The position numbers and the translations under genes were made by a program. This document shows, piece by piece, positions 31,860-41,164 of a stretch of DNA of 64,000 nt. The stretch is from positions 62,001 to 126,000 of the forward strand of contig NZ_AFXQ01000005.1 of the NCBI RefSeq assembly GCF_000224415.1. Reading direction: 5' to 3'. How positions within the stretch are numbered: position 1 is the first letter of the stretch; the number at the start of each line of letters is the position of its first letter. This stretch comes from Citricoccus sp. CH26A (GTDB lineage Bacteria > Actinomycetota > Actinomycetes > Actinomycetales > Micrococcaceae). Under the pieces are notes generated by a model. That model saw only the letters and a program-made list of their open reading frames with translations, was not told the DNA's origin and made no database searches.

Positions 31860-32290
31860 CTATGGATGTAAAGCCGCCTTGCGAGGTATCTCCTTGGCGG
31901 GTTCGCCAGTTGGTGTTCGGATGAACTCGTAGATCTCGCGGGTCACGTATCTGTGGAGGTCACGGATGGCTTCGCGTCGAGTACCGCCCTCGGCGGGTCG
32001 CTTGCGGAGGTGCTCCTGTGTGCGGCTTCGTCAACGGCCGCAGCGATGCGATGATACAGCTCCTCGACTTCCGCGCTGAGGTGCGGGATGCGTCGGCCAG
32101 GATCCGCAGCGTGATGCGGATGGCTCCGGCCGGTCCTGTGTGCCTCGCGCTACTCAACCGGGTGCACCGTTTAGCCAGATGTTGGTCGCTCAGCCCGGCA
32201 AGGAACTGTCGAAGGGCACCGTCGCTGGTGACGATGACGGCCTTTACGGTCGATGTGACACGAGCCGAGAGCGCGGGCGTGCGGCGGATT
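31860..32290 (-). mobile_element. decayed IS110-family transposase remnant
   Basis: Three frames on the minus strand give colinear IS110 transposase fragments. STVKAVIVTSDGALRQFLAGLS and GAIRITLRILA come first. After a one-base loss near GGCCGACGC, RRIPHLSAEVEELYHRIAAAVDEAA follows. After a large internal deletion of the catalytic core, the C-terminal EHLRKRPAEGGTRREAIRDL with HRYVTREIYEFI ends at a TAG (31862-31860). It is not functional. It marks the right edge of the island. Confidence 0.65.
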
Positions 32291-32533
32291 CAGCGTTGAT
32301 CATGTCGCTCTTCCCGCACGCCGTTCGTATGAGGAGCTGGTGGCGCGGAAACCGCGCGAATCGAACAGGCCACCGATCATCGGTACGACGGGTACGACGT
32401 GGACGAGCTTGTGCTTGTCGACACCCCACAGGACGTCCTCGCCCGTGGATGCAGCGACCGCGGCCTCTGGGCGCACCAGTCTGCCCCGCCAGCGGTCAGA
32501 CTTTCCGACCCTGCCGGCCCGGGCCGCAGGGCG

Positions 32534-32539
32534 CACAAT
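32534..32539 (+). promoter_or_regulatory. -10 hexamer of leaderless corA
   Basis: CACAAT, 6 nt, then the GTG at 32546. Confidence 0.45.
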
Positions 32540-32545
32540 GGTGCC

Positions 32546-33544
32546 GTGACGATCGTCGACAACGCCATCTACAAGGACGGCAAGCGCATCCTGGCCCCCA
32601 CCAGCCTCCAGGAGACCTTCGAGGAGTGCGAACGACTGGGCGGCATGGCCTGGGTCGGGTTGTACAGACCGGACGAGGCGGAGCTGCAGGAGGTCGCCGA
32701 GGAGCTGAACCTCCACGAACTCGCGGTCGAGGACGCGCTGGCCGGTGGGCAGCGGGCCAAGCTCGAGCACTACGACGACGACCGGTTCTTCGTGTTGATC
32801 CCGGCCCGCTACATCGACGAGACCGAGACGGTCGAGTTCGGCGAGCTCAACGTGTTCGTCGGGGCGAACTTCGTGGTCACGGTGCGCCACTCCGAGGTGC
32901 CCGACCTCTCCCGGGTGCGGTTGCACCTGGAGCGGGACCGGCCCGAACGGCTGGCGGCGGGGACCCCCGCCGTGGTGCACGGGATCCTGGACTCGGTGGT
33001 GGACGACTACTTCCCGGTCGCCGACGGCCTGGACAACGACATCGCGGAGATCGAGGACCAGATCTTTGCCGGGGACGGCAACGTCTCCCGGCGCATCTAC
33101 CAGCTCTCCCGGGAGGTGGTGAACTTCCAGCGGGCGATCCGGTCCCTGCCGTACATGCTCGACAACATGATCGAGAACCTGGAGACGGACCCGTCCAAGG
33201 TCGAGGTGGTCCGCAAGCTGCGGGACGTCCAGGACCACACCGAGCAGCTCAACGACCGCGTCATGGCCATGCGGACCATGCTCGAGCACGCCCTGGAGCT
33301 GGACTCGACCCTGACCTCCAAGAAGCTCGCCGAGGAGTCCGTGCGGCAGAACGACCAGGTGAAGAAGATCTCGTCCTGGGCGGCCATCATCTTCGCCCCG
33401 CAGTTGATCGGGTCCATCTACGGCATGAACTTCGACCGCATGCCGGAACTCCATTGGGCCTGGGGCTACCCCTTCGCCCTCGGGCTCATGCTGGCGATCG
33501 CCGTGGTGCTCTACGTCCTGTTCAGGCGCAACGACTGGCTCTAA
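32546..33544 (+). CDS. corA: CorA-family magnesium/cobalt channel
   Basis: 332 residues. An acidic cytoplasmic N-domain (LQETFEECERLGGMAWVGLYRPDE, FFVLIPARYIDE) and a long helix are followed by two C-terminal membrane helices. The selectivity motif YGMNFDRMPELHW lies between the helices and FRRNDWL is at the end. This is a 2-TM-GxN channel. The GTG at 32546 is set by the homology start (VTIVDNAIYKDGKR) and the leaderless -10 at 32534; upstream codons are unrelated. Confidence 0.94.
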   Translation: MTIVDNAIYKDGKRILAPTSLQETFEECERLGGMAWVGLYRPDEAELQEVAEELNLHELAVEDALAGGQRAKLEHYDDDRFFVLIPARYIDETETVEFGELNVFVGANFVVTVRHSEVPDLSRVRLHLERDRPERLAAGTPAVVHGILDSVVDDYFPVADGLDNDIAEIEDQIFAGDGNVSRRIYQLSREVVNFQRAIRSLPYMLDNMIENLETDPSKVEVVRKLRDVQDHTEQLNDRVMAMRTMLEHALELDSTLTSKKLAEESVRQNDQVKKISSWAAIIFAPQLIGSIYGMNFDRMPELHWAWGYPFALGLMLAIAVVLYVLFRRNDWL

Positions 33545-33565
33545 GCGCCCGCCGGCGCCCCGCCG

Positions 33566-34168
33566 TCAGTCGAGGCCCAGCTCGTCCTTGCCGAAGGCGA
33601 AGAGGTAGGGCACGCCGGCCTCGGACTCGATCCGTTCGGCGGCACCGGTGGAACGGTCCACGATCACGGCCACGGCCCTCACGGTGCCACCGGCGGCACG
33701 GACGCCCTCCACGGCGGTCAGGGCGGAACCACCGGTGGTCGAGGTGTCCTCGAGCACCACGACGTCCCTGCCCTCCACGGCGGGACCCTCGACCTGGCGG
33801 CCCATCCCGTAGGACTTCTGGGCCTTGCGCACCACGAACGCGTCGACTCCCCGGCCCTGCCGGCCGGCCTCGTGCAGGATCGCGGTGCCGACCGGATCGG
33901 CCCCCATGGTCAGCCCGCCCGCGGCGCTGAACCCGACGCCGGCCCCGTCCAGCAGGTCGAGCATGACGCGGCCGACCAAGGGCGCGGCCTCGTGGTGCAG
34001 GGTGACCCGGCGCAGGTCGATGTAGTAGTCGGCCTCCTGCCCGGAGGACAGCGTGACCCGGCCCCGGACGACGGCCAGTTCCTGGATGAGCTCGAGCAAC
34101 CGGGCGCGGTCCCGCGCCTTCTGGTCCGCCGAGCGGGCGGCGGGGGAATCCGGGGTCTGAGTAGTCAT
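33566..34168 (-). CDS. pyrE: orotate phosphoribosyltransferase
   Basis: 200 residues. Transfers phosphoribose to orotate in UMP synthesis. LSSGQEADYYIDLRR, GLTMGADPVGTAIL, VRKAQKSYGMGR and the PRPP loop VVVLEDTSTTGGSAL are all present. The ATG at 34168 is preferred to 34177 because the latter overlaps TAGGAT (34181-34176, minus), the likely -10 of a leaderless transcript. Only 46 bp separate it from the divergent MarR gene. Confidence 0.95.
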   Translation of the reverse strand: MTTQTPDSPAARSADQKARDRARLLELIQELAVVRGRVTLSSGQEADYYIDLRRVTLHHEAAPLVGRVMLDLLDGAGVGFSAAGGLTMGADPVGTAILHEAGRQGRGVDAFVVRKAQKSYGMGRQVEGPAVEGRDVVVLEDTSTTGGSALTAVEGVRAAGGTVRAVAVIVDRSTGAAERIESEAGVPYLFAFGKDELGLD

Positions 34169-34175
34169 GCCGTCC

Positions 34176-34181
34176 ATCCTA
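34176..34181 (-). promoter_or_regulatory. -10 hexamer of leaderless pyrE
   Basis: TAGGAT on the minus strand, 7 nt before the ATG at 34168. Confidence 0.5.
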
Positions 34182-34202
34182 GATTCTCGGCCGGACCCCT
34201 CC

Positions 34203-34208
34203 TAGGGT
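34203..34208 (+). promoter_or_regulatory. -10 hexamer of the leaderless MarR gene
   Basis: TAGGGT, 6 nt, then the ATG at 34215. It is divergent from the pyrE promoter within 46 bp. Confidence 0.5.
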
Positions 34209-34214
34209 GGTGAC

Positions 34215-34682
34215 ATGAGCGATCCCCAGCCTCCCCAGGAACACCTGTCGGACCGTCCCACCGAACAGTTGCTCAGCTACTGGCTCAACATGGTGGACAC
34301 GCTGCTCACCCAGCGCGTCAACGAGTCCCTGGCCGAACACGGCCTGACCCGGGCCCAATGGCAGCTGATGAACGCCCTGACCTCCCGCCCGCAGTCCGCC
34401 GAGGAGCTCGGGCACGTGCTGCCCCCGTCCGTGGCAGGGTCGGACGAGGGCCCGCGGACGGTGAAGGAGAACCTGGACGAGCTGGTGGAGTCCGGTTGGC
34501 TCGTGGTCGAGGGCGATCTCTACACCCTCACGAGCACCGGACGCACCAGCGGCGAGCGCGTGGCCGCCGTGGTCGAGGAGATGCGGGCCGACATCACGGA
34601 GGGCCTGGACGAGGAACAGTACGAGACCGTGATGACCGCGTTGCAGACCATGGCGCGGAACCTCGGCTGGTCGCGCAGCTGA
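34215..34682 (+). CDS. MarR-family transcriptional regulator
   Basis: 155 residues. LLSYWLNMVDTLLTQRVNESL (dimer helix), LTRAQWQLMNALTSRPQSAEEL and VKENLDELVESGWLVVEGDLYTLTSTGR (winged helix) are MarR-like. The recognition helix carries an insert (HVLPPSVAGSDEGP) not usual in the family. Its effector and targets are unknown. Confidence 0.85.
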   Translation: MSDPQPPQEHLSDRPTEQLLSYWLNMVDTLLTQRVNESLAEHGLTRAQWQLMNALTSRPQSAEELGHVLPPSVAGSDEGPRTVKENLDELVESGWLVVEGDLYTLTSTGRTSGERVAAVVEEMRADITEGLDEEQYETVMTALQTMARNLGWSRS

Positions 34683-34691
34683 AACCGCCCC

Positions 34692-34697
34692 TAGGCT
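34692..34697 (+). promoter_or_regulatory. -10 hexamer of leaderless nadE
   Basis: TAGGCT, 6 nt, then the ATG at 34704. Confidence 0.5.
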
Positions 34698-34703
34698 GGG
34701 CCC

Positions 34704-35531
34704 ATGCGCGAAATGCAGAAGGCCATCATTGCCGAGTTCGGCGTCAAGCCGGAGATCGATCCAGCCGCCGAGGCGGCCGCACGTGTCCAGTTCCTGCAGG
34801 ACTACCTGCGGGCCAGCGGCGCGAGGGGATTCGTCCTGGGCATCTCTGGCGGCCTCGACTCCACGCTGGCCGGCCGGCTCGCCCAGCTGGCCGTCGAGGG
34901 ACTGCGCGCCGAGGGGATCCAGGCCGAGTTCGTCCCCGTCCGGTTGCCCTACAACGTCCAGCATGACGAGGACGACGCCCAGGCCGCCCTCGACTTCATC
35001 GACGGCGACGCGGAGACCACGTTCGACATCGCGGCTGCCGTGGATGGCTTCGAGAGTGAGTTCACCGCCGCCACCGGGGAGCCGATCACCGATTTCAACA
35101 AGGGCAACGTCAAGGCCCGGGTGCGCATGGTGGCCCAGTACGCCATCGCCGGTGCGCACGGACTGCTGGTGATCGGCACCGACCACGGCGCGGAGTCCGT
35201 GACCGGTTTCTTCACCAAGTTCGGGGACGGCGCGGCCGACGTGCTCCCCCTGTTCGGCCTGAACAAGCGGCAGAACCGGCAACTGTTGAAGTACCTGGGC
35301 GCCGAGGAGCGACTCTGGGCGAAGGTCCCCACCGCGGACCTGCTGGATGACAAGCCCGGACAGACCGATGAGGCCGAGCTCGGGTTGAGCTACGACGTGA
35401 TCGATGACTACCTCGAGGGCAGGGTGGTTCCCACCGACGCGGCGGAGAAGCTGGAGCAGGTCTACCTGCGGTCCCGCCACAAGCGGACCACCCCGGTCAG
35501 CATCCTCGACTCGTGGTGGCGCCAGGACTGA
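34704..35531 (+). CDS. nadE: NH3-dependent NAD+ synthetase
   Basis: 275 residues, the short ammonia-using form without a glutaminase domain. The PP-loop [16 protein letters not shown] (near 50-65), [43 protein letters not shown] and KTPTADL-like text ([17 protein letters not shown]) are diagnostic. It amidates deamido-NAD in the last step of NAD synthesis. Confidence 0.96.
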   Translation: MREMQKAIIAEFGVKPEIDPAAEAAARVQFLQDYLRASGARGFVLGISGGLDSTLAGRLAQLAVEGLRAEGIQAEFVPVRLPYNVQHDEDDAQAALDFIDGDAETTFDIAAAVDGFESEFTAATGEPITDFNKGNVKARVRMVAQYAIAGAHGLLVIGTDHGAESVTGFFTKFGDGAADVLPLFGLNKRQNRQLLKYLGAEERLWAKVPTADLLDDKPGQTDEAELGLSYDVIDDYLEGRVVPTDAAEKLEQVYLRSRHKRTTPVSILDSWWRQD

Positions 35532-35567
35532 GCCCGGCCCGAAGCGCGCCTGTCGAGAGGTCTTGGC

Positions 35568-35573
35568 TAGGCT
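35568..35573 (+). promoter_or_regulatory. -10 hexamer of leaderless xth
   Basis: TAGGCT, 6 nt, then the GTG at 35580. Confidence 0.5.
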
Positions 35574-35579
35574 GGCCGG

Positions 35580-36410
35580 GTGAAGATCGCGACCTGGAAT
35601 GTGAACTCCCTCCGTGCCCGTGCCGACCGCGTGGAGTCCTGGCTCGAGCGCACGGACGTGGACGTCCTGGCCATCCAGGAGACCAAGTGCAAGGACGAGA
35701 ACTTCCCCTGGGAGCTCTTCGAGCGCATGGACTACGAGGTGGCGCACTTCGGCTTCTCGCAGTGGAACGGGGTGGCCATCGCCTCGCGCGTGGGCCTGGC
35801 CGACGTGGAGCGGACCTTCGTGGGCCAGCCGGAGTTCGGCAAGGGCGGAGTGGATGCCGTCCAGGAGGCCCGGGCGATCGCCGCGACCGTCGGCCAGGGC
35901 GAGGACGCCCTGCGGATCTGGTCCCTCTACGTCCCCAACGGCCGTGCCCTCGAGGACGAGCACATGGCCTACAAGCTGCACTGGCTGGACGTGCTCCGCC
36001 AGCACGCGGTGGGTGCGGTCGCCGGGGACCCCTCGCTCCGCCTGGCCCTCACCGGGGACTGGAACATCGCCCCGCGGGACGAGGACGTCTGGGACATGCA
36101 GTTCTTCCTCGACGAGGGGCTGACCCACGTCTCCCCCGCCGAGCGCGCCGCCTTCCACGCCTTCGAGGAGGCGGGCTTCCAGGACGTGGTCCGCCCCCGC
36201 CACCCCGGGCCGGGGGTCTACACGTACTGGGACTACAAGCAGCTGAGGTTCCCCAAGAAGGAGGGCATGCGCATCGACTTCGTGCTCGCCTCTCCCGCCC
36301 TGGCCACCTCCGTCACGGACGCCTGGATCGACCGTGACGAGCGCAAGGGCAAGGGCGCCTCGGACCACGCCCCCGTGGTCATGGAGCTCGGCCCGGCAGC
36401 GGGGGCCTGA
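35580..36410 (+). CDS. xth: exodeoxyribonuclease III (AP endonuclease)
   Basis: 276 residues. KIATWNVNSLRAR, the metal ligand in IQETKCKDENFP, YVPNGR, LTGDWNIAPRDEDVWD and the final SDHAPVVMEL are the ordered Xth/APE motifs. It acts in base-excision repair. GTG start on a leaderless transcript. Confidence 0.95.
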   Translation: MKIATWNVNSLRARADRVESWLERTDVDVLAIQETKCKDENFPWELFERMDYEVAHFGFSQWNGVAIASRVGLADVERTFVGQPEFGKGGVDAVQEARAIAATVGQGEDALRIWSLYVPNGRALEDEHMAYKLHWLDVLRQHAVGAVAGDPSLRLALTGDWNIAPRDEDVWDMQFFLDEGLTHVSPAERAAFHAFEEAGFQDVVRPRHPGPGVYTYWDYKQLRFPKKEGMRIDFVLASPALATSVTDAWIDRDERKGKGASDHAPVVMELGPAAGA

Positions 36411-36419
36411 ACCGGGCCC

Positions 36420-37286
36420 ATGGAATACCAGTCCGAGCTGCGCGTCTACCAGCCCCTCGCCGCGTTTCCCGACGCCGTCCAGGCCGGGTTCCTGCGCGTC
36501 CGCCACCGCACGCGTGCGGCGGCGGAGGAGGAGGCGTCCCGACGGGCGTGGCGCCGGCTGCTGCGCGACGTCACCGACCCGTTCCCCCACGGATCGGACC
36601 TGGTCCGCGTGCTGCAGGTGCCCGGGCCGGCGGACGGCCCCGTCTCGGAGTACTTCTGCCCGGACGAGATGGCGCTGCGCTGCGAACTGTCCGCGGAGCA
36701 GCTCGCCGAGTCGATGCGTCCGCAGACCTTCAACCTGGTGGTCCCGGAGGCGGCCCGGCGGGCCAACCTGGAACGCCTCGCCGAGCACCTGGAGGCGGAC
36801 GGCCCCGAGGAGCTGCGGCATGTCCACACCCGGACCGCGGTCTGGGGCGTGCCGGCGTCCTGGTTCGCCCTCGTCCACGAGGACGACACCATCGAGGTCG
36901 AGACGGACCCCGGATCCGCGCCCGCCGGGGCAGGGGGCGCCTTCGACGCGGGCGCCGTCCGGACGGTGCGGATCACCGTCCCGCTCGCCCTCGCCCTCGA
37001 GCGGGCCCGGCGGGCGGCCGTGGTCCTCTCCCTGCACGCGCCGGACATGGACCTGCTGAACGACCTCACCGTCCTCGTGGCGTGGCTGGAGTCCTTCCAC
37101 CCGGACTCCATGGTGGAACTGGACTACGGCGGCCTGGCCCGGCTGGTCTGGCCGGACGACTCCCCCTTCGACGTCCGCACCGCGTTCGAGGCGCTGGAGG
37201 ACGGCGACCAGGAGGCGGCGGTGGTGGCGAACCACCGCATGGTGCGGCGGTGGCTGCCCGTGCGGCAGCTCGGCCGCGCCAGCTGA
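36420..37286 (+). CDS. conserved hypothetical protein
   Basis: 288 residues, starting 9 bp after xth. No membrane segment or signal peptide. Notable segments are [56 protein letters not shown] and [21 protein letters not shown]. It reads like a conserved soluble actinobacterial protein, and I cannot name its function. Confidence 0.7.
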   Translation: MEYQSELRVYQPLAAFPDAVQAGFLRVRHRTRAAAEEEASRRAWRRLLRDVTDPFPHGSDLVRVLQVPGPADGPVSEYFCPDEMALRCELSAEQLAESMRPQTFNLVVPEAARRANLERLAEHLEADGPEELRHVHTRTAVWGVPASWFALVHEDDTIEVETDPGSAPAGAGGAFDAGAVRTVRITVPLALALERARRAAVVLSLHAPDMDLLNDLTVLVAWLESFHPDSMVELDYGGLARLVWPDDSPFDVRTAFEALEDGDQEAAVVANHRMVRRWLPVRQLGRAS

Positions 37287-37413
37287 GCCCCCGCGCGCCC
37301 CCTCCAGGGGAGGAGGGCACACGGAGGGCCGCCCGCCGGGCCCGGCGCGACGGACGAGGAGTGGCGGACGAGGAGTGGCGGATCCGCCCACTGCCCCGGA
37401 AACCGTGGACCAC

Positions 37414-37419
37414 TAGGCT
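37414..37419 (+). promoter_or_regulatory. -10 hexamer of the leaderless GH13 gene
   Basis: TAGGCT, 6 nt, then the ATG at 37426. Confidence 0.5.
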
Positions 37420-37425
37420 GGGCCC

Positions 37426-39299
37426 ATGACCACGGGACCCCTGAGCACTCCTCCGTCCGAAGCCCGCAACCGTCCGCAGAACCCCTGGTGGGTGGACGCC
37501 GTGATCTACCAGGTCTATCCCCGCTCCTTCGCGGACGCGGATGGCAACGGCATGGGTGACCTGGCCGGGGTGACGGCGAGACTGCCCTACCTGCAGCAGC
37601 TCGGGGTGGACGCCGTCTGGCTGTCCCCGTTCTATGTCTCCCCGCAGAAGGACGGCGGTTACGACGTCGCCGACTACCGGGACGTGGACCCGCTCTTCGG
37701 CACCCTGGCGGACGCCGACGCCCTGATCGACGCCGCCCACGAGGCCGGATTGCGCATCATCGTGGACCTGGTCCCCAACCACACCTCCTCGGCCCACCCC
37801 TGGTTCACCGAGGCACTGGCCACCGACCCGGACACGGAGGAGGGCCGGGCGGCCCGGGACCGGTACATGTTCCGCCCCGGGGCCGGAGCCGACGGTTCGG
37901 AGCCGCCGAACAACTGGCAGTCCACCTTCGGCGGGCAGGCCTGGACGCGCACCACGAACCCGGACGGCACGCCCGGGGACTGGTACCTGCACCTGTTCGA
38001 CTCCTCCCAGCCGGACCTGAACTGGGAGAACCCGGAGGTCAGGGACGAGTTCGAGGACATCCTGCGGTTCTGGCTGGACCGGGGGTGGACGGGTTCCGGG
38101 TGGACGTGGCCCACGGGCTGGTCAAGGCCGAGGGCCTGCCGGACCACGCCGAGCGCCCCGGCATGGTCACGGACGCCGGCCTGGCGCCGGCGGCGTTGAG
38201 CACCGATGACGGGATGGACGTCTCCGGCCACGCCGAGGAGAACCCGCAGGACCACTCCCACCCGGTCCCGTACCACGACCAGGAGGGCGTCCACGAGATC
38301 TACCGCTCGTGGAACCAGGTGCTCTCGGAGTACGACCACGACCCGGTGCTGGTGGCGGAGGCCTGGGTGGCCCCGCTGGAGCGGCTCTTCCGCTATGTCC
38401 GCCCCGGCGAGATGCACCAGGCGTTCAACTTCACCTTCCTGATGGCCGGCTGGGACGCCGTCCGGCTCTCGGACGCCATCACGGTCTCCGTGGAGGAGGC
38501 GGACAAGGTGGGCGCGCCGAACACCTGGGTGCTGTCCAACCATGACACGGTCCGCCACGCCTCCCGCTTCGGACTGACCGACCCCACCCGCTACCCCTCC
38601 GGGATCGGTGCCGAGGACGAGCAGCCGGACGAGGCACTCGGGTGGAAGCGCGCCCGCGCGGCCGCCCTGATCGAGCTGGGGCTGCCCGGCTCCGCCTACG
38701 TCTACCAGGGAGACGAGCTGGGCCTGCCCGAGCACACCGAGCTGGACGACTCCCTGCGGCAGGACCCCACCTTCTTCCGCACCGAGGGCGCCGAGAAGGG
38801 CCGGGACGGCTGCCGGATCCCCATGCCCTGGCGCGCCGGGGCACCCGGGCTCGGCTTCGCCGTCGGCAACCCCTCCGACGACGACGGCGCCGCCCCGGGC
38901 GCGGACGCACAGCCGGCCGCCCCCTGGCTCCCCCAGCCGGAGTCCTACGCCCGGTACGCCGCCGACCAGCAGGTCGGCGTGAAGGGCTCGACCTTCGAGC
39001 TGTACCGCCAGTTGATCGCCGTGCGCGGCGAACTGGACCTGGGCACCGGGGCGTTCGCCTGGTCACGGTTCCACGCCCCGGACCACGGGGTGCTCGCCTT
39101 CACCGTGACCACCGGGGGCGGCCGGCACCTGGGCTCCGGGGAGCCGATCCCCGAGAAGGTGGTGCTCGTGCTGGCCAACCTGGGCGAGACCGCCGTGGAC
39201 GTCCCCGAGCACTACGCCGCGGCCATCTTCAGCCAGGACGAGGCCCTGCAGGACGGGCAGCTGATGCCGGACTCGGCGGCCTGGTTCCTCAGGCACTGA
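37426..39299 (+). pseudogene. GH13 alpha-glucosidase interrupted by a one-base frameshift
   Basis: The first part (37426 to about 38085) encodes the start of a GH13 barrel: WWVDAVIYQVYPRSFADADGNGMGD, AVWLSPFYVSPQKDGGYDVADY, DLVPNHTS. The second, from about 38086 in the +2 frame, continues colinearly: GFRVDVAHGLVK (nucleophile Asp), VLVAEAWV (acid/base Glu), NHDTVRH and a C-terminal beta domain. The join falls in the G-run at 38081-38085 (GGGGGTGGACGG); one extra G restores a single protein of about 624 residues. Either a real frameshift or a sequencing error in the homopolymer. An intact enzyme would hydrolyse oligo-1,4 or 1,6-glucosides or trehalose. Confidence 0.85.
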
Positions 39300-39389
39300 G
39301 GCCCGGCCGGATCAGCGTCGGTCCGGATCAGCGTGGGTCCGGCCGGCTTCCCCGCCGTGTGGCGCACGTCATGTGCGCGCCCGGCGGGA

Positions 39390-39395
39390 TACCCT
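39390..39395 (+). promoter_or_regulatory. -10 hexamer of the leaderless SDR gene
   Basis: TACCCT, 7 nt, then the ATG at 39403. Confidence 0.45.
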
Positions 39396-39402
39396 GCCGA
39401 GC

Positions 39403-40161
39403 ATGGACCTGAAGAACACCTCTGCCCTCGTCACCGGTGCCGCCTCCGGGCTCGGTGCCGCCACCGCCGCACTGCTCGCCGGCCGCGGCGCCCACGTCAT
39501 CGGCGTGGATCTGCCCTCCTCGATCGAGAACGCGTCCGCGGTGGACGGCGTCTCCTACGTCGCCGCCGACGTGACGGACCCGGACCAGGTGCGCGCCGCC
39601 GTCGCGGCCGCGACCGAGGCCGGCCCCCTGCGCACGGTGGTGAACTGTGCCGGCATCGCCCCCTCGGCCCGCATCCTCGGCAAGTCCGGCCCACACGACC
39701 TCCGCCTGTTCGAGACGGTGGTGCGGGTGAACCTGATCGGGACCTTCACGGTGCTGGCCCTGGCCGCGGAGGCCATGGCGGCCACGGAACCCGTGGACGA
39801 GGACGGTCAGCGGGGCGTGGTGGTCAATACCGCCTCCGTGGCGGCGTTCGAGGGGCAGATCGGCCAGGCCGCCTATTCCGCCTCCAAGGGCGGGGTGCAC
39901 AGCCTGACCATCACCGCGGCCCGGGACCTGGCCAGCAAGGGCATCCGGGTGAACACGATCGCCCCGGGCGTGGTGGAGACGCCCATGCTGGCGACGATCA
40001 GCGAGGAGTACCGGGCGGGCCTGGCCGAGGGCGTGCCGTTCCCGCACCGGCTGGGACGGCCGGCGGAGTTCGCCCAGCTGGTGGAGGCGTTCGTGGACCA
40101 CCACTACCTCAACGGGACCACCATCCGGATGGACGGCGCCCTGCGCATGGCCCCGCGCTGA
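39403..40161 (+). CDS. short-chain dehydrogenase/reductase, 3-hydroxyacyl-CoA dehydrogenase-like
   Basis: 252 residues. Cofactor motif TGAASGLGAATA (10-21), NCAGIAP, catalytic Ser in NTASV and YxxxK in AAYSASKGG, then RVNTIAPGVVETPML. The overall text resembles type-2 3-hydroxyacyl-CoA dehydrogenase (HSD10-like) enzymes of fatty acid oxidation. An acidic Asp after beta-2 (GVDLP) indicates NAD(H). The substrate is inferred. Confidence 0.88.
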   Translation: MDLKNTSALVTGAASGLGAATAALLAGRGAHVIGVDLPSSIENASAVDGVSYVAADVTDPDQVRAAVAAATEAGPLRTVVNCAGIAPSARILGKSGPHDLRLFETVVRVNLIGTFTVLALAAEAMAATEPVDEDGQRGVVVNTASVAAFEGQIGQAAYSASKGGVHSLTITAARDLASKGIRVNTIAPGVVETPMLATISEEYRAGLAEGVPFPHRLGRPAEFAQLVEAFVDHHYLNGTTIRMDGALRMAPR

Positions 40162-40197
40162 CCGCACACCCCCAGGACGGGCACGGCCCGGGAACGG

Positions 40198-40228
40198 CGA
40201 AGGCCCCCGCTGGAAGCGGGGGCCTTCG
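40198..40228. terminator. bidirectional intrinsic terminator
   Basis: A 14-bp perfect stem (CGAAGGCCCCCGCT / AGCGGGGGCCTTCG) with a 3-nt loop between the SDR gene and the convergent tRNA cluster. It can stop both. Confidence 0.85.
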
Positions 40229-40235
40229 GTCGTGC

Positions 40236-40311
40236 TGGTGGCTCCGACCGGCGTCGATCCGGTGACCTTTCGATTTTCAGTCGAACGCTCTACCAACTGA
40301 GCTACAGAGCC
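40236..40311 (-). tRNA. tRNA-Phe (GAA)
   Basis: Cloverleaf reads on the minus strand: acceptor GGCTCTG/CGGAGCC, anticodon stem TTCGA/TCGAA with loop CTGAAAA giving anticodon GAA, T-arm ACCGG/CCGGT. CCA is encoded. Last of three tRNAs in transcription order Glu-Asp-Phe. Confidence 0.95.
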
Positions 40312-40388
40312 TGGCACCATCCGGTGGCTAGACCGGTGATCACCAAGATCCTCCGTGCCGGTGTTATCCGGCAATCGGAACATCCGAG

Positions 40389-40462
40389 CGACCCTGACGG
40401 GACTCGAACCCGCGACCTCCGCCGTGACAGGGCGGCGCGCTAACCAACTGCGCTACAGGGCC
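40389..40462 (-). tRNA. tRNA-Asp (GTC)
   Basis: Acceptor GGCCCTG/CAGGGTC, anticodon stem CCGCC/GGCGG with loop CTGTCAC giving anticodon GTC, T-loop GTTCGAG. Discriminator G; CCA is not encoded. Confidence 0.95.
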
Positions 40463-40555
40463 AGTGTGCGAGAAACCACTCTACCAGACGTTTTCCACTG
40501 GTTTGACCACTTCGTCCGGCGGCCCGGCCTGACGGCTGGACCAGCGTTTCCTGCG

Positions 40556-40628
<73 letters not shown>

Positions 40629-40728
40629 CTGAACACTTCGGGTTCCCGAAGTGGACCTGCAAGAGTCTAGAGGCTTCCCATGCCGAACCGCAAACCGGGG
40701 CGATGCCCGAGGACCCCTCGGAAACGGG

Positions 40729-40734
40729 CACGAT
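40729..40734 (+). promoter_or_regulatory. -10 hexamer of the leaderless metallopeptidase gene
   Basis: CACGAT, 6 nt, then the GTG at 40741. It decides the start. Confidence 0.45.
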
Positions 40735-40740
40735 GGACGG

Positions 40741-41139
40741 GTGGACCCATCCGATCATCACCCCGACCCTCCCGAGCCCGCCGAGATGTCCGAGGAGGAC
40801 TTCGACCGCGCCGTGTCCGACGCCCTCGAGGCGATCCCGCCGGCCCTGGCCGAGCGCCTGTCCAACGTGGCGGTCTTCGTCGAGGAGGAGTATGAGCCGG
40901 AGCCCTGGGAGGATCCCGGCACGGAGCTGCTCGGGCTCTACGACGGCATCCCGCTGACCGAACGCGCGGAGATGCCCTGGCAGCTCCCTGACCGCATCGT
41001 GATCTTCCGGGGTCCGCTGCTGCGGATGTGCCGGGACCGGGAGGAACTGGTGGAGGAGATCACGGTGACGGTCGTCCACGAGGTGGCGCACTTCTTCGGC
41101 ATCGACGACGCCACGCTGCACGACCTCGGCTGGGGGTGA
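40741..41139 (+). CDS. minigluzincin-like zinc metallopeptidase family protein
   Basis: 132 residues. MSEEDFDRAVSDALEAIPPALAERL, VFVEEEYEP, LLGLYDGIPLTER, RIVIFRGPL and TVVHEVAHFFGIDD (HExxH zinc motif near 114-118) match the small actinobacterial metallopeptidase family (PF06262-like). The GTG at 40741 fits the leaderless -10; an internal ATG at 40786 is the alternative. Substrates are unknown. Confidence 0.87.
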   Translation: MDPSDHHPDPPEPAEMSEEDFDRAVSDALEAIPPALAERLSNVAVFVEEEYEPEPWEDPGTELLGLYDGIPLTERAEMPWQLPDRIVIFRGPLLRMCRDREELVEEITVTVVHEVAHFFGIDDATLHDLGWG

Positions 41140-41164
41140 TAGGCCTCCCCTCAGGCTGCGCGGG

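Noticed and set aside
32291-32533. possible gene fragment upstream of corA (ELVARKPRE and DGYDVDELVLVDTPQ-like text in two frames)
   Set aside because: Short, frame-shifted and without a recognisable family. It could be debris from the same mobile element, but I cannot support it.
34179-37391. 1070-codon open frame on the minus strand
   Set aside because: Antisense to the MarR, nadE, xth and hypothetical genes, all of which have recognisable protein motifs.
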